From: Lachnospiraceae bacterium
GTDB lineage: Bacteria; Bacillota; Clostridia; Lachnospirales; Lachnospiraceae
Length of the DNA stretch: 9,904 nt
Assembly (NCBI GenBank): GCA_017420605.1
Contig: JAFOIS010000101.1
Coordinates: 1-9,904, forward strand
Direction: 5' to 3'
The notes beneath the pieces were generated by a model, which was not told the origin of the DNA, did not search any database, and saw only the letters and a program-made list of their open reading frames with translations. Both the position numbers and the translations under genes were made by a program. This document shows, piece after piece, positions 6,140 through 9,904 of this stretch (position 1 is the first letter of the stretch; each line of letters begins with the position of its first letter).

Positions 6140-6944
6140 TCCTGTAAAGCTTTACGGCAAGGAAAACGATCGCAAAAACCCACACGGCGTCCCAGACCTC
6201 GACTGCCCAAAGCGGCAGAAGGCCTCTCTGGTACATTGCCGGGGAAGTATCCATCAGCATGTGCAGAAGGACCGCCGCCGGAAGGCAGCCTTTCCTAACC
6301 TTCACGACCCCGTAATACACGATGACCGTAAGCCCGATATGGCAGAACATCGTCAAAAGGCGCTCAATGACGTTCATTGCCATCATTCCGTAATCGAACG
6401 CGGCTGCGGCCCTGACGGACGGCAGCGCCGCGGCGGCGTTCTCCTCCGTGATCTTCAGTGCACGGAGCGCATCCGCCGTATTTCCCGACGAAAACACCAC
6501 CGCAACGGCAAGATACGTGATCATCGCGGGCAGAAGAACGGCCAGGATCTCGATCCCCCCGTGACCGATCCCGTACAGAACGGCGTTTTCACGGGTACGG
6601 TCTTTTTTCATGAAGTATTTCAGAATAATATGCCGGCCGCACTCTTCGAAAACGCCTGCCATGGCCGTTCCGTAAAGCACATAGGCGGCCGTGTTTCCGT
6701 TAATAAACCGGGAAACCGGATTATCCGCGATGATACAGAAATAATGGACCCCGAGTTCCAGCATACGGGCGGAAACAAGAAACCCGGCCGCGCCGGCGAT
6801 GAGCCAGCGGATCTTCGTCTTCTCCTTATGCTTTCTGCGCCAGTAAAGAAAGAAGACGACGGGGACCGCGATCATCAGAACGACCGTGAGGATCAGCGAC
6901 GGAATGCTGCTTTTGCCGATGACGATGTTTTCAAATTCCGTCAT
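6132..6944 (-). CDS. YhfC-family intramembrane metalloprotease-like protein
   Basis: The product is 270 residues, highly hydrophobic, with about seven membrane segments. The YhfC-family motifs are present in order: FEECGRHIILKY with E100-E101 and R104, GIGHGGIE with H128 and E132, CHIGLTVIVYYG with H202, and LLHMLMD with H228 and D232. The paired glutamates and membrane histidines are the basis for calling the family putative intramembrane metalloproteases; activity and substrate are unproven. Its ATG overlaps the TGA of the merR-like gene (ATGA), and GGAGGTGA lies six bases before it, so the two are strongly coupled. After the TGA at 6134-6132, the +1 frame stays open and coding-like to 6056, so the C-terminus may be altered by an indel in an AAAA run at 6140-6137. 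Confidence 0.85.
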   Translation of the reverse strand: MTEFENIVIGKSSIPSLILTVVLMIAVPVVFFLYWRRKHKEKTKIRWLIAGAAGFLVSARMLELGVHYFCIIADNPVSRFINGNTAAYVLYGTAMAGVFEECGRHIILKYFMKKDRTRENAVLYGIGHGGIEILAVLLPAMITYLAVAVVFSSGNTADALRALKITEENAAAALPSVRAAAAFDYGMMAMNVIERLLTMFCHIGLTVIVYYGVVKVRKGCLPAAVLLHMLMDTSPAMYQRGLLPLWAVEVWDAVWVFAIVFLAVKLYRKT

Positions 6945-7666
6945 TTTTCGTCACCTCCCCAGACCTCCACGCAGAAGCCCCTGTGCCCGCAGCCGCTGCA
7001 GGTCAGTTTGCGGGCCGTGGGGGTATGATTCGCCCAGAAAGCTTCCTTCACAGCCGGACGGAATACCGTGTGGCATTCCGGGCAGATATACTTTACATGC
7101 CGGAAGTAATACCGGCTGACCAGTATTCCCCACGGGATGGCCACAAGGAGCCAGAGCACAAAGGGCCACCATATCCCTTTCACGATCCAGAAAATGACAG
7201 AGAACCACTGCAGCGCCGTGACCGGGATCCCGGTCAGGATCATCATCCAATGCATCTTTTTCAGTTTTTTTCTGCTTTCCATAATGACCGCCATGTCGCC
7301 GATGGATTCGAGAGAAAAGGACGCCCTGCTTTTCAGCCCGCTTTTCAGTTCGCGAAGCTTATCCAGTTTTTCCTGCTTTGCGGAGACCTCTTCCGAAAGA
7401 ACGTTCTCCTGCTGTTCGATCAGCAGAAGGATCACCTTCTCGGGATGCTCTTCATGAAGTATCTTTCCGATCGCGTCGATCGGAAGATCCATCTCCCTGA
7501 GAAAGCAGATGACCCTCATGCGCCTGAGATCGTCATCCGAATAAAGCCGTCTTCCGCCCTCGGAAAGCTCACCGGGGACCAGGATACCCCTGGCATCGTA
7601 ATACTGGACCGTCCGGACTGTAACACCGCAGAGCTTTGCAAGTTCTCCCGTCGTATATTTTGACAC
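6941..7666 (-). CDS. MerR-family regulator with membrane hairpin and zinc-ribbon tail
   Basis: The product is 241 residues. Residues 1-70 are a MerR DNA-binding domain (YTTGELAKLCGVTVRTVQYYD, then GGRRLYSDDDLRRMRVICFLRE). Residues about 72-113 form a charged coiled-coil dimerisation helix. Two hydrophobic stretches at about 141-161 and 165-185 (WWPFVLWLLVAIPWGILVS) suggest a membrane hairpin. The C-terminal part holds CPEC (195, 198) and CSGC (223, 226), a zinc-ribbon pattern. MerR proteins usually end in a cytosolic effector domain, so this is an uncommon layout that would place the regulator at the membrane with both ends inside the cell. The start is GTG 7666 with AGGAGGTG six bases upstream. 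It is coupled to the YhfC-like gene and probably controls its own operon. Confidence 0.88.
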   Translation of the reverse strand: MSKYTTGELAKLCGVTVRTVQYYDARGILVPGELSEGGRRLYSDDDLRRMRVICFLREMDLPIDAIGKILHEEHPEKVILLLIEQQENVLSEEVSAKQEKLDKLRELKSGLKSRASFSLESIGDMAVIMESRKKLKKMHWMMILTGIPVTALQWFSVIFWIVKGIWWPFVLWLLVAIPWGILVSRYYFRHVKYICPECHTVFRPAVKEAFWANHTPTARKLTCSGCGHRGFCVEVWGGDEK

Positions 7667-7708
7667 AGCTTACACCTCCTTACGCCATGGATCCTACATC
7701 ATGACGCA

Positions 7709-7731
7709 GCGTAACAAGCAATACCTTACGC
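7709..7731. promoter_or_regulatory. Inverted repeat in the merR-like leader, candidate operator
   Basis: GCGTAA (7709-7714) and TTACGC (7726-7731) form a perfect 6-base inverted repeat spaced by 11 bases, between the likely merR-like promoter and its start codon. MerR proteins usually bind inside a long promoter spacer, so this site is not in the classic position. It could be an autoregulatory site or belong to another regulator. Confidence 0.35.
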
Positions 7732-7759
7732 AAGGGGATTTTTCATTTTTTACCATGAT

Positions 7760-7788
7760 ACTATAGCATGCGGCGCCGGACGGTTCAA
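7760..7788 (-). promoter_or_regulatory. Sigma-A type promoter for the merR-yhfC-like operon
   Basis: On the minus strand TTGAAC (7788-7783) is followed after exactly 17 bases by TATAGT (7765-7760). Predicted transcription starts near 7753, giving a leader of about 87 bases that contains the GCGTAA/TTACGC repeat. The spacer is the standard 17 bases, not the 19-20 of MerR-activated promoters. Confidence 0.55.
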
Positions 7789-7816
7789 ATCCGCACCCTG
7801 TTCCGCGGTCTGCGAA

Positions 7817-7836
7817 GCGCCGCAGGATGCGCCGCA
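7817..7836. repeat. Two 8-base direct repeats between divergent promoters
   Basis: GCGCCGCA occurs at 7817-7824 and again at 7829-7836, a 12-base period close to one helical turn, about 20 bases upstream of the -35 of the esterase promoter. It could be an activator site; the local GC-richness makes chance repetition possible. Confidence 0.25.
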
Positions 7837-7857
7837 AAGGTTCCGCCTTCATTTTCC

Positions 7858-7886
7858 TTGACTTTGCGGGAAGCAGTGTGTATTAT
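7858..7886 (+). promoter_or_regulatory. Sigma-A type promoter for the esterase/ATP-grasp operon
   Basis: TTGACT (7858-7863) is followed after exactly 17 bases by TATTAT (7881-7886), each matching five of six consensus bases. Transcription would begin near 7893, about 38 bases before the esterase start. Confidence 0.7.
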
Positions 7887-7930
7887 CTGTTTACCCTGCC
7901 GGACAGGCGTATGTGAAGGAGATACGGCAT

Positions 7931-8668
7931 ATGCAGACGAAAGCACTGACCCATTACAGTCCCTCCCTCGGGAAGGAAATGCACATGATGATCTACGGCC
8001 ACGGCGGCGTTCCCGTCCTGGCTTTCCCGACACAGGACGCCCTGTGCCGCCAGCTGGAGGAATTCGGCTTTATCGGTCAGATCAGCGATTATATCGAGGA
8101 CGGCCGCATTCAGCTTTTCGTCGTTGACACGGTAGATCTGGAAAGCTGGTCCGCACGGGATGCCGGCAAGGAGTGGCGGGCGGAACGGCAGGAACAGTAT
8201 TTCCGGTATATTGTGGATCAGGTCATTCCGCTGATGCAAAGCGAAAACGACGCCCTTCCCTTAACGCTCGGCATGAGCATGGGGGCGAACCACGCGGCGA
8301 TCACCTTTCTGCGCCGGCCCGACCTGTTTTGCGGCATGCTGGCAATGTCGGGCGTATATAACACGGATTATTTCTTCGACGGATTCATGAACCCCGTGCT
8401 GTATGAAAACGCGCCGGAGCGGTTCCTCCCGAACATGCCCTCCGATCACCCGTATATTTCTCTCTATAATGAGAAGAAAATCATTTTCTGTGTCGGACAG
8501 GGCGCCTGGGAAGAGGACGGCGTGCGTACGCTCCGTAATCTCAAGCAGGTGTTTGAGAGCAAGGGGATCCATGCCTGGTGCGATTTCTGGGGTTACGACG
8601 TCAACCACGACTGGCCCTGGTGGTTCAAACAGATCCGCTACTTCCTGCCCTTCCTGCTGAACGATTGA
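7931..8668 (+). CDS. Esterase-like alpha/beta hydrolase
   Basis: The product is 245 residues, resembling the putative esterase family (esterase D/FrmB-like). The nucleophile elbow is GMSMGAN at 114-120 (Ser116), followed by the helix in which HAAITFLRRPDLFCGMLAMSG gives the typical post-elbow strand. His226 in DVNHDWPWW is the likely base, and Asp196 in GAWEEDG is a candidate acid. No signal peptide is seen, so it is probably cytosolic. I chose ATG 7931 because AAGGAG lies nine bases upstream; an in-frame GTG at 7913 overlaps that ribosome binding site. The ATP-grasp gene follows after 36 bases on the same transcript, suggesting the two act on the same small molecule. The substrate is unknown. 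Confidence 0.87.
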   Translation: MQTKALTHYSPSLGKEMHMMIYGHGGVPVLAFPTQDALCRQLEEFGFIGQISDYIEDGRIQLFVVDTVDLESWSARDAGKEWRAERQEQYFRYIVDQVIPLMQSENDALPLTLGMSMGANHAAITFLRRPDLFCGMLAMSGVYNTDYFFDGFMNPVLYENAPERFLPNMPSDHPYISLYNEKKIIFCVGQGAWEEDGVRTLRNLKQVFESKGIHAWCDFWGYDVNHDWPWWFKQIRYFLPFLLND

Positions 8669-8704
8669 ATAAAGAACGGCATTTGCAAAAAGGAGAAACG
8701 ACTC

Positions 8705-9886
8705 GTGAACTTTATATTTATCTCCCCGAATTTTCCCCATACCTACTGGCAGTTCTGCGCCTGCCTGCGCAGGAACGGCATCAATGTACTGGGCATCGGG
8801 GATTCGCCCTATGACGGCCTCGAAGCGCCGCTCAAGGCATCGCTCACGGAATACTACCATGTGACAAGTCTCGAAGACTACGACCAGGTCTACCGCGCCG
8901 CGGCCTTCTTTGCCTTTAAGTACGGCCGGATCGACTGGATCGAATCCATGAACGAGTACTGGCTGGAGCAGGACGCCCGCCTGCGTGACGATTTCAATGT
9001 GACGACCGGCATCCGGCCGGACCGCATCGGCTTTATCAAGGAAAAGTCCCTGATGAAGCAGATCTATCTTGACGCGGGGATCCCCACGGCGCGGCAGAGC
9101 ATCGTCACCACCCGGGAAGCAGGATCCGCATTTGTCGGCAAGGTCGGCTATCCCGTGATCGTCAAGCCCGACGTCGGCGTCGGCGCGACAAATACATGGA
9201 AACTGGAAAATGACGCCGATCTCGCATCATTTTACGATCACCTGCCGGAGGCTCCCTATGTGATGGAGGAGTTTATCGAAGGCATCATCTGTTCCTACGA
9301 CGCGATCGTGGACTCCCGGTGTGAGCCGCTCTTTGAAAGTATGACGGTATGGCCCCCGGTCATGGATATCGTAAATAAGGACCTCGATCTTATGTATTAC
9401 ACCTGTCCCGAGGTGCCGGAAGCGCTCCGGACCCTGGGCCGCAGGGCGGTCAAGGCGTTCGGCGTGGACCGGCGATTCGTACATCTGGAGTTTTTCCGGC
9501 TGACAAAGGCACGCAAAGGGCTGGGAAAGGCCGGCGATTTTGCCGCGCTGGAGGTCAATATGCGGCCTGCGGGAGGCTATACGCCGGACATGATGAATTA
9601 TGCCCATTCAACGGACGTTTACCAGATCTATGCGGATATGGTCGCCTATGACAGCCGCAGAAAACCGGAAGGCCCGGAGCATTTCTACTGCGTCTACGCC
9701 AGCCGGAAGGACGGGCACAGCTACCGGCATACCCATGAGGAGATCATGGAAAAGTACGGCGCGAACATGGTGATGCAGGAGGAGATGCCGCCCATGAACT
9801 GGCCGCAGATGGGCCGCTATATGTACACGGCAAAACTTAAAACGATAGAGGAGACCGAAGAATTCATACGCTTCGTGCAGGGGTGA
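8705..9886 (+). CDS. ATP-grasp domain carboxylate ligase-like protein
   Basis: The product is 393 residues. Residues 1-105 form a Rossmann-like N-domain (FIFISPNFPHTYWQFC, with a DWIESMNE strand near 77). The ATP-grasp domain follows: GYPVIVKPDVGVGA with K154, the hinge YVMEEFIEG at 185-193, HLEFF with E262, and LEVNMRPAGG at 282-291 with metal-binding E283 and N285. ATP-grasp ligases activate a carboxylate as acyl-phosphate and join it to an amine or other nucleophile; known relatives make dipeptides, siderophore parts and cofactors, so the product cannot be named. GTG 8705 is preceded by AAGGAG nine bases upstream. It follows the esterase gene in an apparent operon. After its TGA only 18 bases remain, ending GTAAGG, perhaps the ribosome binding site of another gene. 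Confidence 0.88.
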   Translation: MNFIFISPNFPHTYWQFCACLRRNGINVLGIGDSPYDGLEAPLKASLTEYYHVTSLEDYDQVYRAAAFFAFKYGRIDWIESMNEYWLEQDARLRDDFNVTTGIRPDRIGFIKEKSLMKQIYLDAGIPTARQSIVTTREAGSAFVGKVGYPVIVKPDVGVGATNTWKLENDADLASFYDHLPEAPYVMEEFIEGIICSYDAIVDSRCEPLFESMTVWPPVMDIVNKDLDLMYYTCPEVPEALRTLGRRAVKAFGVDRRFVHLEFFRLTKARKGLGKAGDFAALEVNMRPAGGYTPDMMNYAHSTDVYQIYADMVAYDSRRKPEGPEHFYCVYASRKDGHSYRHTHEEIMEKYGANMVMQEEMPPMNWPQMGRYMYTAKLKTIEETEEFIRFVQG

Positions 9887-9904
9887 AAAAGCGGCGCCGT
9901 AAGG

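Noticed and set aside
6066..7028. Long plus-strand open frame (320 codons) across the yhfC- and merR-like genes
   Set aside because: It is rich in Arg, Gln, His and Pro, as expected for the antisense of GC-rich coding DNA, and it covers two genes with intact motifs and overlapping start/stop signals.
7690..7723. Alternative MerR-type promoter with a 19-base spacer (TTGCTT and TAGGAT on the minus strand)
   Set aside because: Both hexamers are weak matches and the spacer holds no dyad, while a much better 17-base promoter lies upstream at 7788-7760.

Overview
The window looks like chromosomal DNA from a moderately GC-rich Firmicute, most likely a gut-type member of the Clostridia (Lachnospiraceae-like). 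This rests on strong AGGAGG-type ribosome binding sites, tight gene packing with ATGA/GTGA overlaps, and the family mix (HxlR regulator with a divergent flavin reductase, YhfC with MerR, paired ABC-2 permeases of the DUF990 type). No mobile element, CRISPR array, tRNA, rRNA or phage gene is visible, and no intergenic stretch exceeds 300 bases.

Layout. (1) Bases 1-5325, all on the minus strand, hold a run of eight genes read right to left: an HxlR regulator, an alpha/beta hydrolase, an ABC exporter ATPase, two ABC-2 permeases, an APH(3')-like kinase, a small membrane protein, and the start of a gene that runs off the left edge and resembles the N-terminus of SPASM-type radical SAM peptide maturases. 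Several junctions are 4-base overlaps or gaps of 9-20 bases, so most of this run is probably one operon. (2) Bases 5454-6017 on the plus strand encode a flavin reductase-like protein divergent from the HxlR gene. The shared 128-base gap holds a dyad (TTACAA / TTGTAA) overlapping a good plus-strand promoter. (3) Bases 6132-7666 on the minus strand are a MerR regulator with a membrane hairpin and a zinc-ribbon tail, translationally coupled to a YhfC-family membrane protease-like gene. A coding-like tail follows the YhfC stop in another frame. (4) Bases 7931-9886 on the plus strand are an esterase-like alpha/beta hydrolase and an ATP-grasp ligase, behind a clear promoter that is divergent from the merR promoter.

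How the parts may work together (inference): the left run combines a stress-type regulator, a hydrolase, an exporter and an antibiotic-kinase homologue, which fits small-molecule detoxification, resistance or self-protection. If the edge gene really is a peptide maturase, it could instead fit export of and immunity to a modified peptide. The right pair looks like a ligase/esterase module making or trimming an amide- or ester-linked small molecule. No single locus here can be shown to be a new system from this sequence alone. The most useful leads are the edge gene, the APH-exporter linkage, the membrane-tethered MerR/YhfC pair and the possible YhfC frameshift.
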